Positions 53,164 through 63,541 are shown, counted from the stretch's first letter. The stretch is DNA of 64,000 nt from Bryobacteraceae bacterium (GCA_025056455.1 JANWVY010000002.1:46639-110638); one strand, 5' to 3'. Translations and numbers: made by a program. The notes: a model not told the origin generated them from the letters alone.

Positions 53164-53169
53164 ATTATG
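53164..53169 (-). promoter_or_regulatory. -10-like hexamer 7 bp before the AAA ATPase start
   Basis: Read on the minus strand, CATAAT ends seven bases before the ATPase ATG. With no clear -35 it is weak on its own, but it matches the same spacing seen at other starts in this window and suggests a leaderless or near-leaderless mRNA. Confidence 0.35.
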
Positions 53170-53295
53170 CCCTTTATGAGCGCCTGGGCGCACTCTTCGT
53201 GCAGGGTCTCCCCCCTCGTTGCGCTGAGCTGAAGAGAAATTTTGAGCCTGCGTCAGGCGGTGGCACGGGGCCAGCGGGGGATCAGGATTTTAAAC

Positions 53296-53324
53296 TGGAC
53301 ATCAATATCCAAAAATGGTATTCT
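53296..53324 (+). promoter_or_regulatory. promoter of the Rrf2 gene, leaderless spacing
   Basis: TGGACA (53296-53301), exact 17-bp spacer and TATTCT (53319-53324). Transcription would begin about seven bases downstream, at or one base before the Rrf2 ATG (53332), so the message would be leaderless. Rrf2 regulators often bind their own promoters, so this region is also a likely operator. Confidence 0.6.
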
Positions 53325-53331
53325 CGACGCA

Positions 53332-53778
53332 ATGTTTTCGCAGACCGCCGAATACGCGCTCCGGGCCATGGCAGTGTTAGCCAGCCGCCCAGCGGCGCAA
53401 ACTGCTCATCAAATCGCCGCCTGCACTCAGACGCCCGCTGATTATCTGTTCAAGGTGCTTCAGGCGCTGGGCCGGGCGGGCTTGGTGATCGGGCAGCGAG
53501 GCAAACATGGCGGTTTCAGCCTTGCCCGGCCGGCATCGCAGATTTCGATTCTAGAAGTAGTTAATGCCGTCGATCCGATACGCAGGATCGAGCACTGCCC
53601 GCTTCGAATTGCATCCCACGGAACTCGCCTGTGTCCGCTCCATCGCAAGCTCGACGCGGCACTCAAAACCGTAGAAGACTTGCTTGCTTCCACCACGCTT
53701 GCGGAGCTGTTGGAAGGGCCTGTGGAACTCCGTCCCCTTTGTGGAGGTTTTCAAGAAGCGTCATGCGCCATCTCCTGA
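53332..53778 (+). CDS. Rrf2-family transcriptional regulator
   Basis: A 148-residue regulator with the Rrf2 winged-helix N-terminus (TAEYALRAMAVLASRPAA, then HQIAACTQTPADYLFKVLQAL and GGFSLARP wing). Three downstream Cys (HCPLRIAS...LCPLHRKLD and a later PLCGG) are spaced like potential iron-sulfur ligands, suggesting a redox, NO or iron sensor, though spacing differs from IscR/NsrR. I begin at ATG 53332 because of the promoter right before it. It overlaps the cytochrome gene by 16 bp, so the two are co-expressed. Confidence 0.88.
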   Translation: MFSQTAEYALRAMAVLASRPAAQTAHQIAACTQTPADYLFKVLQALGRAGLVIGQRGKHGGFSLARPASQISILEVVNAVDPIRRIEHCPLRIASHGTRLCPLHRKLDAALKTVEDLLASTTLAELLEGPVELRPLCGGFQEASCAIS

Positions 53779-55187
53779 TTCTTTGGTTTGTCTGCAGCCG
53801 CTTAAGCGCCGAATTGAGCGGGTCGTACCTGCTGCCTTTAGACCATGAGGCGATTCAGTACTCCAAGCTCCCCCTATCAGACCCTGTGGCCAGACTTCGC
53901 GCAAAGCTCGAGCGCGGAGAAACCAAGCTCGCCTGGGACGAGGAGTTTGGCTATCTGCGCTCTTTGTTGAGGGAGCTCAAAATCCCCATCGAATCTCAAG
54001 TTTTGGTGTTCTCAAAAACGAGTTTTCAGGCGCCGCGGATTTCCCCGCGCACGCCGCGCGCGATTTACTTCAACGACACGGTTTCGGTGGGCATGGTGCG
54101 AGGCGGCGAGGTTTTAGAAATCGCTTCCCAGGATCCTAAACAAGGCGTTATCTTCTACACCTTGGATTTGGAGAGATCCGAAAATCCGCGCTTTGAACGG
54201 CGGGACACTTGCCTTCAGTGCCATGCTTCTGGCGGCACACTCGGCGTCCCAGGACTTGTCGTTCGTTCGGTTTATCCCGAGCCGACGGGCATGCCGGCCT
54301 TTCATGCTGGCGGTTTTATTACGGACCACCGCAGCCCGCTTGCAGAGCGCTGGGGCGGCTGGTACGTCACTGGCAAACATGGCTCGCAACGTCACCTCGG
54401 AAACGCCGTTGCACGCAACCGCGACAAACCCCAGCAACTTGAAATGGAAGGCACACAAAACGTCTTAGATCTCAGAGATAAGTTTGATACGGGCGCCTAC
54501 TTGAGTCCCTCAAGCGACATTGTGGCGCTGATGGTGCTTGAGCACTTGACGCACATGACAAACCTGATCACGCGCGTCGGCTTTGAAACCCGCCTTGCGT
54601 TGCACTACCAAGCTGGGATCAACAAGGCCTTCGGCCGCCCGGCGGAGGAACTCAGTGAGTCGACGCGCCGCCGCATCGACTCGGCGGTGGAAGAGATGGT
54701 GGATTATATGCTGTTTGTCGACGAAGCCCCGCTGGTTGAACCCGTGCAGGGCTCAAATCGCTTTGCCGAGGTATTCAACCACCAAGGCCCGCGCGATTCC
54801 AAAGGCCGGTCGCTGCGAGATTTTGATTTAAGAACGCGTTTATTCCGTTACCCGCTCAGTTTCATGATTTACTCTGAGGCCTTCGACCAGATGCCCGGCG
54901 AGGCTCGCGAACGGGTTCTTCGCCGGCTGTTTCACATTCTGAAGGGCAAGGACCCGAGTCCGAAGTACCGGCGGCTGACGGCAGAACAACGGCAAGCGAT
55001 TTTCGAGATCTTGCTCGAAACCAAGCCCAACTTGCCGAGCTACTGGCGCCTTCCACAAACGGCAGCTAGTTCGCTCCCTCTAAGGAACACGCGTAGTGTG
55101 GCGTGCCACCATCCGCCAGTCCTTCCCTTCGCGCAGCCACACCTGAAGCAGGTCGAGGGGGATCTCGTTCGTCTGGCCATTCTGTGA
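53763..55187 (+). CDS. secreted c-type cytochrome-domain protein
   Basis: A 474-residue protein with a short Sec leader (MRHLLILWFVCSRLSAEL) and one haem-binding motif CLQCH (C150, C153, H154). Around it are family-like segments (MVRGGEVLEIASQDP, EPTGMPAFHAGGFITDHR, ERWGGWYVTGKHG) seen in Acidobacterial single-haem proteins of unknown role. The last ~36 residues read across the opposite strand of the NTF2-like gene (108-bp convergent overlap) and look unconserved. Its start overlaps the Rrf2 stop, suggesting redox control. Confidence 0.75.
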   Translation: MRHLLILWFVCSRLSAELSGSYLLPLDHEAIQYSKLPLSDPVARLRAKLERGETKLAWDEEFGYLRSLLRELKIPIESQVLVFSKTSFQAPRISPRTPRAIYFNDTVSVGMVRGGEVLEIASQDPKQGVIFYTLDLERSENPRFERRDTCLQCHASGGTLGVPGLVVRSVYPEPTGMPAFHAGGFITDHRSPLAERWGGWYVTGKHGSQRHLGNAVARNRDKPQQLEMEGTQNVLDLRDKFDTGAYLSPSSDIVALMVLEHLTHMTNLITRVGFETRLALHYQAGINKAFGRPAEELSESTRRRIDSAVEEMVDYMLFVDEAPLVEPVQGSNRFAEVFNHQGPRDSKGRSLRDFDLRTRLFRYPLSFMIYSEAFDQMPGEARERVLRRLFHILKGKDPSPKYRRLTAEQRQAIFEILLETKPNLPSYWRLPQTAASSLPLRNTRSVACHHPPVLPFAQPHLKQVEGDLVRLAIL

Positions 55188-55493
55188 GACCCGCGCCGTC
55201 GCCCTCCCATGCAAGATGGCCGTCTTGCCGTAAACTCGAACGGTGAGGCCGGGGGCCATGACGAAGTTTGGCTTCGTCGAGACGAGCGCTTGAATGCATT
55301 CTGCTTTATTCTCCACCTTGGCGTTGGAGTGCGCGTAGATGAGATCTGGGTGGAGAAGCTTGTCGAGGGTAGCCTGGTCTCCGCTGCGCACAGCCGCATT
55401 GAACTTCTCGAAAGCGGCTTTCACTGCCTTCTCATCGGCCGGCCCAGCACTGACTATTCCTGCAAGAGTGAGGAGAAGGAGTATCGTCTTCAC
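55080..55493 (-). CDS. secreted NTF2-like (DUF4440/SnoaL-type) protein
   Basis: A 137-residue protein with a leader (MKTILLLLTLAGIVSAG) and one NTF2-fold domain: DEKAVKAAFEKFNAAVRSGD, LLHPDLIYAHSNA and a final DWRMVARHTT strand. This matches DUF4440-type proteins; function unknown, possibly a small-ligand binder. It is convergent with the cytochrome gene, whose 3' end overlaps it by 108 bp. Confidence 0.8.
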   Translation of the reverse strand: MKTILLLLTLAGIVSAGPADEKAVKAAFEKFNAAVRSGDQATLDKLLHPDLIYAHSNAKVENKAECIQALVSTKPNFVMAPGLTVRVYGKTAILHGRATARVSQNGQTNEIPLDLLQVWLREGKDWRMVARHTTRVP

Positions 55494-55612
55494 GGTTGTT
55501 CAGCATATCGCATGGCGAGGTCGTGCGGCTCCCCGAGGGCGAAAAGGGCCGCCATGGCTCCTCAGTCCCGGGCGCAAAATCCAAGGGGAAACGCCCAAAA
55601 TCACGGCCAGCG

Positions 55613-56863
55613 CTACTGGCGGACGCGCTTTCCAATGCAGTAGAGCGCTTTTTCAGTTCGCAGAAAAATCTGTCCATCGGAAATCGCCGGCGAGCTCAGG
55701 GTATACTCATCCAGTTTGTTTTCGGCGAGGACTTCGAAATGGCGTGCCGCTTTGATCACGGTGGTGGTGCCCTCCTCACTAGTGATGTACACCTTTCCGT
55801 CGGCTAGAACGGGGGAGGCCGAGTAGATGGCTTTCGAGATGCGCTGTCCGGCCCAAATTTCGGCTCCGGTTTTCGCATCCAGGCAGAACAAGATGCCGCG
55901 GTCATTGGCAATAAACAGCAACTGGCCATCGGTGACCGGGGTGGGAACGTCAGGTCCGTTGGCGTAGGTCCACAGCAGGTGGGATTTAGAAACGTCACCC
56001 TGCCCGCCGGGCTTGAGCGCCACAAAGGGCTTTACTCGCGAGGAAGCGTAAATGATGCCATCTTTCACCACGGGTGAGGCAATGATGCGGTTCATGGCGT
56101 AATTGGTTGGGTTGAGCACGTCCGCCCGCCATAATTCCGCGAGCGTTTCAGGGTCGTGGCCTGTCACCAGATCGCCACCCGACACGATCACTTCAAAGCG
56201 GTTGCCGACCTTCGCGAGCATGGGCGTTGTGTAGGCGTCGGGGGCTTCAACCTGGGCTTTCGTCGGACGCTCTTGGCGGGCCAAAGTTTTTCCGGTCTTG
56301 CCGTCGAGGCGAAGCACGTAGGAGGGATCATCGGTCTTCATTCCGTGAAGCACCGGAATGTATAAGGAGCCGTTGTGCAGCAGCGGCGAAGAACCATAAC
56401 CCCAGTTCAGCCCAAACTGGCCATAGTCTTTTTGAATATCGCGGGCCCAGAGCTCTTTGCCCGAGAAGTCAAAGGCCTTGACGATGCCGGTACCCGTCAT
56501 CACCCACACCGTCTTGCCGTCGGTCACCGGTGATGGCGAGGACATGTTTTGTTTGTTGATCTTATAATTGCCTCCCCCGAGCGGTCTTTTCCACAGGATC
56601 TCGCCTTTTTCCCGGTTGACACACCAGAGCTCGAGTTTGTCGCCATCGGCGACGTTGAGAAAGATGCGCTCGCCCCAAATAATGGGAGTCGAGCCGCTGC
56701 GGTCTGGCATGGGAAGCGACCAGGTGACGTTTTCGGTGCGGCTCCAGCGCACCGGCAGGTTTCGCTCCGCACTCACGCCATCTAGCGTTGGACCCCGCCA
56801 CTGGGGCCAGTTATCCGCTCGCAGGGCAGCTGGCAGGACTAAAATTGCCATCCATCGCATCAT
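55613..56863 (-). CDS. secreted PQQ-type beta-propeller protein
   Basis: A 416-residue exported protein with a short leader and the usual start of this Acidobacterial/Planctomycete group, [14 protein letters not shown]. It contains repeated propeller blades ([41 protein letters not shown]) of the PQQ/BamB type. No PQQ-binding or metal residues of true quinoprotein dehydrogenases were recognised, so it is a binding or scaffolding propeller rather than a dehydrogenase. Confidence 0.82.
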   Translation of the reverse strand: MMRWMAILVLPAALRADNWPQWRGPTLDGVSAERNLPVRWSRTENVTWSLPMPDRSGSTPIIWGERIFLNVADGDKLELWCVNREKGEILWKRPLGGGNYKINKQNMSSPSPVTDGKTVWVMTGTGIVKAFDFSGKELWARDIQKDYGQFGLNWGYGSSPLLHNGSLYIPVLHGMKTDDPSYVLRLDGKTGKTLARQERPTKAQVEAPDAYTTPMLAKVGNRFEVIVSGGDLVTGHDPETLAELWRADVLNPTNYAMNRIIASPVVKDGIIYASSRVKPFVALKPGGQGDVSKSHLLWTYANGPDVPTPVTDGQLLFIANDRGILFCLDAKTGAEIWAGQRISKAIYSASPVLADGKVYITSEEGTTTVIKAARHFEVLAENKLDEYTLSSPAISDGQIFLRTEKALYCIGKRVRQ

Positions 56864-56912
56864 GACTGCACAATACCACGGTTTGATTGGTGTTTCTGGG
56901 CCGAGCCGTAGC

Positions 56913-57653
56913 TTAAGGCTTCAGCGGGGAGGAGTCGATCAAGGCCGCTACTTCGTTTCGCAGCCGCGCCGTAAGTTGCGCGCGCTGTTTGAGCTCATAC
57001 CGCCTGACGTCAATCGGCGCGCCGATGCGCAATTCCACCTCCCCCCCACGAATCACCTTCGATTTGGCCGGCAACACGCGCTGGGTGCCAACAACCGCGG
57101 CCGGCACGAGGGGCGTTTGGGCGCGAATGGCAAGCAAAGCCGCCCCTTCCTTGAATTCTTGCAGCCGCCCGTCCATCGAACGCGTGCCCTCGGGAAACAC
57201 TAACACCGACTTGCGCTCGCTCTGAATTAAGGCCGCGGCTTCGGACAAACTGCGCAGCGTGGCTCGTGGATCTCCGCGGTCAATCGCAATATGTCCCTGC
57301 GCCTTCATATACCAACCCATGAAGGGGATGGAGAACAGCTCACGCTTGGCCAGAAAACGTAAGGTGCGCGGCAAATAGGCCACCAGTACCGGGGAATCGA
57401 TCAAACTAAGGTGATTCGAAGCGAAGATGTAATGCTGTCCTGGGACCAGATTTTCGAGCCCAAAAACCTTCACCCGCGCCCCGCACAACCACAGCATGGA
57501 GCGCGCCCAGTAGCGCCAGAGGCGGGTGTGAGTTTCCGGTTTCGCAAACGGCATGATGAGAAAAGACAGCGTGCACAGAATCGCCGTCCAGGCGAAGCAG
57601 GCCGGTATGGTGATGAGCAAGGACCGGTATAGAGCAAGCTGCATGCAAGCCAA
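56913..57653 (-). CDS. plsC: 1-acyl-sn-glycerol-3-phosphate acyltransferase
   Basis: A 246-residue inner-membrane enzyme converting lysophosphatidate to phosphatidate in phospholipid synthesis. The acyltransferase motifs are in order: NHLSLID (HX4D), [11 protein letters not shown], the FPEGTRS motif, and [11 protein letters not shown]. An N-terminal membrane helix ([20 protein letters not shown]) precedes them. A start at the third-residue Met (MQLALYRS) is equally possible. Confidence 0.92.
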   Translation of the reverse strand: MACMQLALYRSLLITIPACFAWTAILCTLSFLIMPFAKPETHTRLWRYWARSMLWLCGARVKVFGLENLVPGQHYIFASNHLSLIDSPVLVAYLPRTLRFLAKRELFSIPFMGWYMKAQGHIAIDRGDPRATLRSLSEAAALIQSERKSVLVFPEGTRSMDGRLQEFKEGAALLAIRAQTPLVPAAVVGTQRVLPAKSKVIRGGEVELRIGAPIDVRRYELKQRAQLTARLRNEVAALIDSSPLKP

Positions 57654-57915
57654 GAAATTCGTGTCGTTGAACCGCCAGTCTAGCTTAACTGGGGGCGTTC
57701 AGCTAGCTCGAGCGGGGGGCTGCTGAACCGTCTGCACGCGGGCCCGTCCAGCTGTTGTTGACAGGCCAGGAAGACATTTCTTGCAGTTTCCCGATTGCTT
57801 TATTTTTCAAAGTCTTATTGCTCGTTCCGAGCGGGTTGCGCTTGCCCGGCAGCCTAACTTTCCCCCTCCTGGGGCTTAAGCTTTTGTCGAGAGTTCCGCT
57901 CAAACGAGGAAAACC

Positions 57916-58755
57916 ATGAAATTGACGAGCGCCCTCGCCCGAGAATATCAAGCCTTCTTTCAAGCTTGCGAGATCCGCCCCGATCGAGCGGCTTTTGTGG
58001 ATGCGCTCGTGGATCGAATCCTCCAATACAAACTCCGCTATGAAACCGTGGGCCGGCCGCTGGGCATTCCCTGGTATTTCATCGCCGCGATTCACTCGTT
58101 AGAATGCGGGTTGAAGTTTAGTTTGCATCTCCACAATGGCGATCCACTGACCCGGCGCACGGTACGTAGCCCGCGGGGCCGTCCGAAGCTCGGCAATCCT
58201 CCCTTCCGCTGGGAAGAGAGCGCAGCGGATGCCTTGCAGTGGCGCGGTCTTGAGAAGTGGCAGAACTGGTCAACGGCCGGCCTGCTATATCAGCTGGAGG
58301 CGTATAACGGATTTGGCTACCGGATGCGGGCTTTGCCGAGCCCCTATCTCTGGAGTTTCTCAACGCACTATGAGAAGGGGAAGTTCGTCTCCGATGGTGT
58401 TTTTTCTTCTGAATCCATTTCCCAGCAATGTGGAGGAGCGACTCTGTGGCGCAGAATGGCCGAGCGAAAGCTGATTGAACTGGATTCTGAGCGGTTTCCT
58501 CCGACTGGCGTCGACCCTCGCACTGCGTCCGGGGAAATCTTGCAGCTCGGGAGCCAAGTTTCGTACTCGACGGACAGGCCGACTGAAGCTGCTCGTCAGT
58601 TACAAAGACTGCTCAACCAAGTGCCGGGAATCTATCTTCGAGTCGATGGCCTCGCAGGCGAACGCACTTCGGATGCCTTCCAGAAGGTCACCGGCAGTTA
58701 TCTGCCGGGCGATCCGCGCGGCGAACCGGCACGGCAACCATCGAAGAGCGCTTGA
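57916..58755 (+). CDS. lysozyme-like protein with C-terminal peptidoglycan-binding domain
   Basis: A 279-residue protein. The N-terminal ~200 residues resemble a lysozyme/transglycosylase-fold enzyme: the putative catalytic Glu63 in AAIHSLECGLKFS, then WSTAGLLYQLEAYNGFGY and SPYLWSFSTHYEKGKFVSDG. The last ~75 residues resemble a peptidoglycan-binding_1 domain (AARQLQRLLNQVPGIYLRVDG). No signal peptide, so export would need another route. No phage genes are nearby. A GAGG ribosome-binding site precedes the ATG. Confidence 0.7.
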   Translation: MKLTSALAREYQAFFQACEIRPDRAAFVDALVDRILQYKLRYETVGRPLGIPWYFIAAIHSLECGLKFSLHLHNGDPLTRRTVRSPRGRPKLGNPPFRWEESAADALQWRGLEKWQNWSTAGLLYQLEAYNGFGYRMRALPSPYLWSFSTHYEKGKFVSDGVFSSESISQQCGGATLWRRMAERKLIELDSERFPPTGVDPRTASGEILQLGSQVSYSTDRPTEAARQLQRLLNQVPGIYLRVDGLAGERTSDAFQKVTGSYLPGDPRGEPARQPSKSA

Positions 58756-58814
58756 AATCCCGCCGCGCCGCGCGACCGTTTTTCGCAAGAGGTCGGCGCC
58801 GGCAAGGATTGCGA

Positions 58815-60491
58815 TTATAAACGCTTTTGAAGTTTCGCCCACGTGTCGCGCAGTTCCACGGTTCGATTGAAGACGAGGTGGTCGGGGCGGGACGACTTGT
58901 CGGCGGCGAAGTAGCCCAGCCTTTCAAACTGGTAGCGGTCCCCCGGCTGTGCTGAAGCCAGCGCAGGTTCCGCTTTGCCCTGGACAATCTCTAGCGAGTT
59001 CGGATTTAAGTAGGCTAGGAAATCTTGCCCTTCGGGCACCTGGTTGGGATCTTCCACCGTGAACAACTTGTCATAGAGGCGCGCTTCGATGGGAATGGCA
59101 TGAGCCGCACAGACCCAATGGATCGTAGACTTTACTTTCCGGCTCGGCTGGCCGCTCTGTGTTGACGGGTCATAGCGGCAGTGCACCTCCTGAATTTCGC
59201 CAGTGACCGGGTCTTTGACCACGCCCTCGCAGGTCACGATATAGGCATAGCGAAGACGCACTTCATTGCCGGGATACAAGCGGTAATAGCCTTTGGGAGG
59301 AACCTCGCAAAAATCGTCTCGTTCAATCCAAATTTCCCGTCCGAAGGGAACCTTGCGCGTACCTGCCGAAGGATCTTCTGGATTGTTAACCGCCTCGAGC
59401 CACTCTAGTTGACCCTCCGGATAATTGGTAATTACCAGTTTGAGCGGGCGCAGGACAGCCATGACGCGGGGAGAGGTGCGGTTGAGGTCCTGACGGATGT
59501 AGTATTCCAGCTTCTCAAATTCGGTGATGCCATTCGTCTTCGAAACACCCAAGCTTCTGGCAAAGGCGCGCAACCCGGCCGGCGAGTAACCCCGGCGCCG
59601 CATGCCGCTAATGGTGGGCATGCGAGGATCGTCCCAACCATCCACAATGCCCTGCTCGACGAGTTGCAGAAGCTTTCGCTTGCTTAGCACGGTGTAGGTT
59701 AGGTTCAACCGGTCAAACTCAATCTGTTGCGGATGGTAAATTCCTAGCTGATCTAGGAACCAGTCATAAAGCGGACGGTGGTCCTCGAACTCCAGCGTGC
59801 AAATCGAGTGCGTGATGCCTTCAATCGAATCGCACTGACCGTGCGCCCAGTCATACATGGGATAGATGCACCACTTCCTGCCTGTGCGGTGGTGCTCGGC
59901 GTGCAGAATGCGGTACATGACTGGATCGCGAAGATTGAGATTGGGCGAGGCCATATCGATTTTCGCTCGCAGAGTTCTCGCGCCATCGGGGAATTCCCCG
60001 TTTTTCATGCGTTCGAACAAATTCAGGTTTTCCTCGACGCTCCGGTCGCGGTAGGGGCTATTCTGCCCGGGCTCGGTTGGCGTGCCGCGAGTTCGCCGCA
60101 CTTCCTCGCTGCTCAAATCGCAGACGTAGGCTTTGCCTTTTTTGATCAGCTCGATGGCCCACTCATACAGCTGGTCAAAGTAATCCGAGGCATAATACAC
60201 ACGGTCGCCGAAATCACCCCCTAGCCACCGAACATCCTCGATGATCGAGTCAACATACTCTTGGTCTTCTTTGGTCGGATTGGTGTCGTCGAATCGCAAG
60301 TTACACTTGCCGCCAAACTCTTCGGCAAGGCCGAAGTTGATCATGATGCTTTTAGCGTGGCCGACATGTAGATAGCCGTTGGGTTCGGGCGGAAAACGGG
60401 TATGTACTCTTCCGCCATATTTGCCGCTGGCAATATCGGCCAGGATGATATCCCGAATAAAGTTCGAAGGAGGAGAATCTGCGTCCATCAT
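58815..60491 (-). CDS. glnS: glutaminyl-tRNA synthetase
   Basis: A 558-residue class Ic synthetase charging tRNA-Gln. The HIGH-type motif is in [15 protein letters not shown] and the KMSKS-type motif in VLSKRKL. A GlnRS-specific N-terminal segment ([17 protein letters not shown]) and a C-terminal beta-barrel anticodon domain are present. Many Acidobacteria and other bacteria obtained GlnRS by lateral transfer. It overlaps gltX by 4 bp and is co-transcribed with it. Confidence 0.96.
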   Translation of the reverse strand: MMDADSPPSNFIRDIILADIASGKYGGRVHTRFPPEPNGYLHVGHAKSIMINFGLAEEFGGKCNLRFDDTNPTKEDQEYVDSIIEDVRWLGGDFGDRVYYASDYFDQLYEWAIELIKKGKAYVCDLSSEEVRRTRGTPTEPGQNSPYRDRSVEENLNLFERMKNGEFPDGARTLRAKIDMASPNLNLRDPVMYRILHAEHHRTGRKWCIYPMYDWAHGQCDSIEGITHSICTLEFEDHRPLYDWFLDQLGIYHPQQIEFDRLNLTYTVLSKRKLLQLVEQGIVDGWDDPRMPTISGMRRRGYSPAGLRAFARSLGVSKTNGITEFEKLEYYIRQDLNRTSPRVMAVLRPLKLVITNYPEGQLEWLEAVNNPEDPSAGTRKVPFGREIWIERDDFCEVPPKGYYRLYPGNEVRLRYAYIVTCEGVVKDPVTGEIQEVHCRYDPSTQSGQPSRKVKSTIHWVCAAHAIPIEARLYDKLFTVEDPNQVPEGQDFLAYLNPNSLEIVQGKAEPALASAQPGDRYQFERLGYFAADKSSRPDHLVFNRTVELRDTWAKLQKRL

Positions 60492-61942
60492 TGAAGCATC
60501 TCTAATGCAAAGTCGAGCCGTCTGAAAACCGTTTCCCGTCCCAGCGCTTCGAGCGTTTCAAACAGCGGCGGAGCGTTTTTCTTGCCACACACCGCCACCC
60601 GGATGGGCTGAAACAACTGGCCTGTTTTGAGCTCAAGCTGGCCAGCGGCGGCGCGAAGTGCCGTTTCAATCGAGCCCCGGTCAAACGGTACGGAACCTAG
60701 CACCTCTTTGGCCTTGCGCAAAGCGCGAACCGCCATCGCCCGGTCCCCTTTTTGAGGGACCAGATCCTCGGCTGGGTAGGAGCGCGGCTCCACAAAAAAG
60801 AAATCTGCAACTGTGGCCACGTCCCGCAACAGTCGCATTCGCTCTTGGATCAACGGCGCAAGAACCCGGAATTTTTCCTCGCTCGCCCCGGCAAAGCCAG
60901 CCTGTTGAGCGAAGGGGACCACGCGGCGGGCGAACTCTTCCACCGGAAGCGCACGCAAATGCTCGGCGTTGAGCCAGACCGCCTTCGGGTCAAATGGGTC
61001 TTGGTCCGTGAAGTTGATCATCGCGTTGCTGCGGTTCACGCCCTCCAGGGTGAACAAGCTGACCAGCTCATCCAGGGAAAGCTTCTCGCGGTCATTCTTG
61101 GGCGACCAGCCCAATAAACTCACGAAATTGACGAAGGCGTGAGGCAAAAACCCTGCGTCGCGGTAGGTCGTGACGCTCACCACTGGCCCATGCACACGCT
61201 TGGAAAGTTTCGATTTGTCGGGAGCGATCAACAAGGGAAGGTGCGCGGTGATGGGAGCGGGAACGCCCAGCGCTTCAAAAATCAGTACGTGCTTAAACGT
61301 GTTGGCTAGATGCTCCTGGCCGCGGAGGATGTGAGTGATTTTGAGGTCCGCATCGTCGGCGCAGGAGGCCATGTGATAGGTGGGCAAACCGTTGGAGCGC
61401 AGTAGGGCGAAATCTTCGAGATCACCGGTCGATTTGCTGACCGTGCCATACACCTCATCCGAGACGGTGACCTGTTGACGGCTTTCGCGCGGCACTTTAA
61501 AGCGCAAAACAAAAGGCTCGCCGCGGGCGGCGCGTCGGTCGCTTTCGGCCCGGTCGAGCTCTCGCATCCCGGGATTGAAAAGCCAGCCCCCAGGCGTGGT
61601 CTCACCGGCCACCGAGGCGTTTTCGTCTTGGTTTGAAAGCGGCGTAAAGTCGCGATAAGCAAGCCCTTTCTCAAAGATCGCCCAAGCGGCTTTCCGGTGC
61701 AGCTCAAGGCGTTCGCTTTGCCGGTAAAACTCATCCCAGCCCAACTCAAGCCACTCCAATCCATCTTGGATCGAGCGGAGAGAGGCCTCTGTGTTGCGCT
61801 CGACGTCGGTGTCATCAATGCGCAGGATCATGACTCCGCCGTTATGGCGGGCATAAAGCCAGTTGAAGATGAAGGTTCGAGCTCCACCAATGTGGAGATA
61901 GCCGGTCGGCGAGGGAGCGAAGCGGACACGAATCATGCTCAA
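60488..61942 (-). CDS. gltX: glutamyl-tRNA synthetase
   Basis: A 484-residue class Ic synthetase with [15 protein letters not shown] (HIGH motif HIGG) at the N-terminus and a KLSKR (KMSKS) loop in the middle. The C-terminal all-helical anticodon-binding domain is present. Start is Met1 or Met3; both fit. The downstream glnS overlap links Glu- and Gln-tRNA supply. No GatCAB genes are seen in the window, which fits direct Gln charging. Confidence 0.96.
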   Translation of the reverse strand: MSMIRVRFAPSPTGYLHIGGARTFIFNWLYARHNGGVMILRIDDTDVERNTEASLRSIQDGLEWLELGWDEFYRQSERLELHRKAAWAIFEKGLAYRDFTPLSNQDENASVAGETTPGGWLFNPGMRELDRAESDRRAARGEPFVLRFKVPRESRQQVTVSDEVYGTVSKSTGDLEDFALLRSNGLPTYHMASCADDADLKITHILRGQEHLANTFKHVLIFEALGVPAPITAHLPLLIAPDKSKLSKRVHGPVVSVTTYRDAGFLPHAFVNFVSLLGWSPKNDREKLSLDELVSLFTLEGVNRSNAMINFTDQDPFDPKAVWLNAEHLRALPVEEFARRVVPFAQQAGFAGASEEKFRVLAPLIQERMRLLRDVATVADFFFVEPRSYPAEDLVPQKGDRAMAVRALRKAKEVLGSVPFDRGSIETALRAAAGQLELKTGQLFQPIRVAVCGKKNAPPLFETLEALGRETVFRRLDFALEMLQ

Positions 61943-62326
61943 ATTTTTCAGGATAGCCTAGCTGCGGTGTACGCCGCGCTGAAACGCGCGCAGCGAACGA
62001 ACAAGGGGTTGGGAGACGGGCTTTGCCGAACCGCAAGACCGTCTCAAGTCCCGTCCTCGCTGCCAGGACTTGCCCTTCGTCACCACTGGTCTGAAAAAAG
62101 ACTTCCTTCGCCAACTCGTTCTTGAGCGGAGCTTTGCATCGATTTGCCGACCTTTTCCTGCACCCTCGGGGCTTGACCCCGACTGCACACTAGAAGTGGC
62201 GCAGCGGTTCGAATCAGGATGAAGATGCAAGCTGGGAAAGCCCTGGGGCGATCCAACACCCTGCCGCCAGCGCCCCCTGCCTGAGCGCGGCGCTATCGGA
62301 AAAAACCACTCTGGATGAGGTAAGCG
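61943..62326. other. 384-bp intergenic region with a small hairpin
   Basis: No coding gene or tRNA is evident. It must hold the gltX promoter (minus strand) and the patatin promoter (plus strand); neither has clear hexamers. TCGGGG (62166-62171) and CCCCGA (62177-62182) form a 6-bp hairpin. A T-loop-like GGTTCGAATC at 62206-62215 has no matching stems. Confidence 0.4.
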
Positions 62327-63541
62327 ATGAATGACACCCCGGCTACAGCACGCCGACAGACCATCGGGCTGGCGCTCTCTGGTGGCGGTTTTCGTGCAAC
62401 GCTGTTTCACCTGGGCGCGCTTCGCCGTTTGAATGATTTTGGATTGCTGTCTCGCATCCAAACGATCTCGTCAGTTTCTGGAGGCTCGATCACCAGCGGT
62501 CTGCTCGCTTCTCGCTGGCTGAGCCTCAAGGCAGATGCCTCGGGCAGATTCGTCAATTTTGAGGAGCAGGTAGAGCGCCCGCTGCGCGAATTTTGCTCTC
62601 GGAATTTGCGCAACCAAGCCCTTTTCTTTGCCCGGCTCAATCCCCGCAACTGGTGGAATTTGCTGCAGCACAACTTTTCGGTAACGAATTTGCTTGCTGG
62701 CGAGTATGAGCGCGACTTGCTCAACGGAGCCACCTTGCAAACGCTGCGTGAGATTCTCGAGCAGCAAGGCCCGCGATTTGTCTTCTGCGCAACCAACCTC
62801 GCAACAGGAGTAAATTGGCGCTTCGAAGGCGATCGGGTGGGAGACTACTTGACAGGTTATGCCTGGAAGCCAGATTTGCCCTTGGGTGTCGCGATTGCAG
62901 CATCCTCTGCCTATCCGGTCGTCTTCCCGCCCCTCGTGTTGAAGTGGGAAGATGGGCCCTGGAAATTTGGCCCTCAGGTCAGCGGAACACCCTTATCGGC
63001 GTTGCGGAAAAAAGTTTGTCTGACCGATGGAGGCGTTTACGATAACCTCGGGTTGGAGCCAGTTTGGAAACGTCATGACATCGTGCTGTGTTCGGACGCC
63101 GGCCTTCCCTTTCGCCAGAATCCCTCGCCAAGGGGGCATGTCCTGGCGCGGCTCAAACGCTCGATTGAGATCATCGACCGGCAATCGCTCTCGCTGCGGC
63201 GACGCTGGTTGTTAGATTCTCTGGTGCGCGGCCGCTATCAAGGCGCATATTGGGGCATCGCCACTCGGATCGAAGACTATCCGCTTGAACCGAAAGCAAC
63301 TGGCTATGGAGACGCAACCCTCCAAGCAATTTGTGAAATCCGCACGGATCTCAACGTCTTCACAGAGGGCGAGCAACTGGTGCTCATGAATCACGGCTGG
63401 CTTTTGGCTGGCGCTGCCATTCGAGCCTACCTGCCCCAGTGTAGCCAACCTGATTTAGAGCCACCCGATCGAAAGCTGCTGGACGGTTCGAAAGCTCTTG
63501 AGGCGCTCCAGCAAGGTCGCGGCATGTGCGCTCGGAGGTAA
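62327..63541 (+). CDS. patatin-like phospholipase
   Basis: A 404-residue protein with the patatin dyad: oxyanion loop SGGGFRAT (18-25), nucleophile Ser51 in SSVSGGS, and the Asp in TDGGVYDNLG. This VSGGS form is a known variant of GxSxG in the cPLA2-like branch. No signal peptide, so cytoplasmic or peripheral to the membrane. It likely cleaves acyl chains from phospholipids or lipid droplets. A GAGG ribosome-binding site precedes the ATG. It is convergent with queE. Confidence 0.85.
   Translation: MNDTPATARRQTIGLALSGGGFRATLFHLGALRRLNDFGLLSRIQTISSVSGGSITSGLLASRWLSLKADASGRFVNFEEQVERPLREFCSRNLRNQALFFARLNPRNWWNLLQHNFSVTNLLAGEYERDLLNGATLQTLREILEQQGPRFVFCATNLATGVNWRFEGDRVGDYLTGYAWKPDLPLGVAIAASSAYPVVFPPLVLKWEDGPWKFGPQVSGTPLSALRKKVCLTDGGVYDNLGLEPVWKRHDIVLCSDAGLPFRQNPSPRGHVLARLKRSIEIIDRQSLSLRRRWLLDSLVRGRYQGAYWGIATRIEDYPLEPKATGYGDATLQAICEIRTDLNVFTEGEQLVLMNHGWLLAGAAIRAYLPQCSQPDLEPPDRKLLDGSKALEALQQGRGMCARR

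Noticed and set aside
57916..58755. Lysozyme-like gene as part of a prophage
   Set aside because: Neighbours are plsC and tRNA synthetase genes; there is no holin, integrase, capsid or attachment repeat.
62206..62215. GGTTCGAATC, resembling a tRNA T-loop
   Set aside because: The flanking bases do not pair into a T-stem and no acceptor or anticodon arms are found around it.
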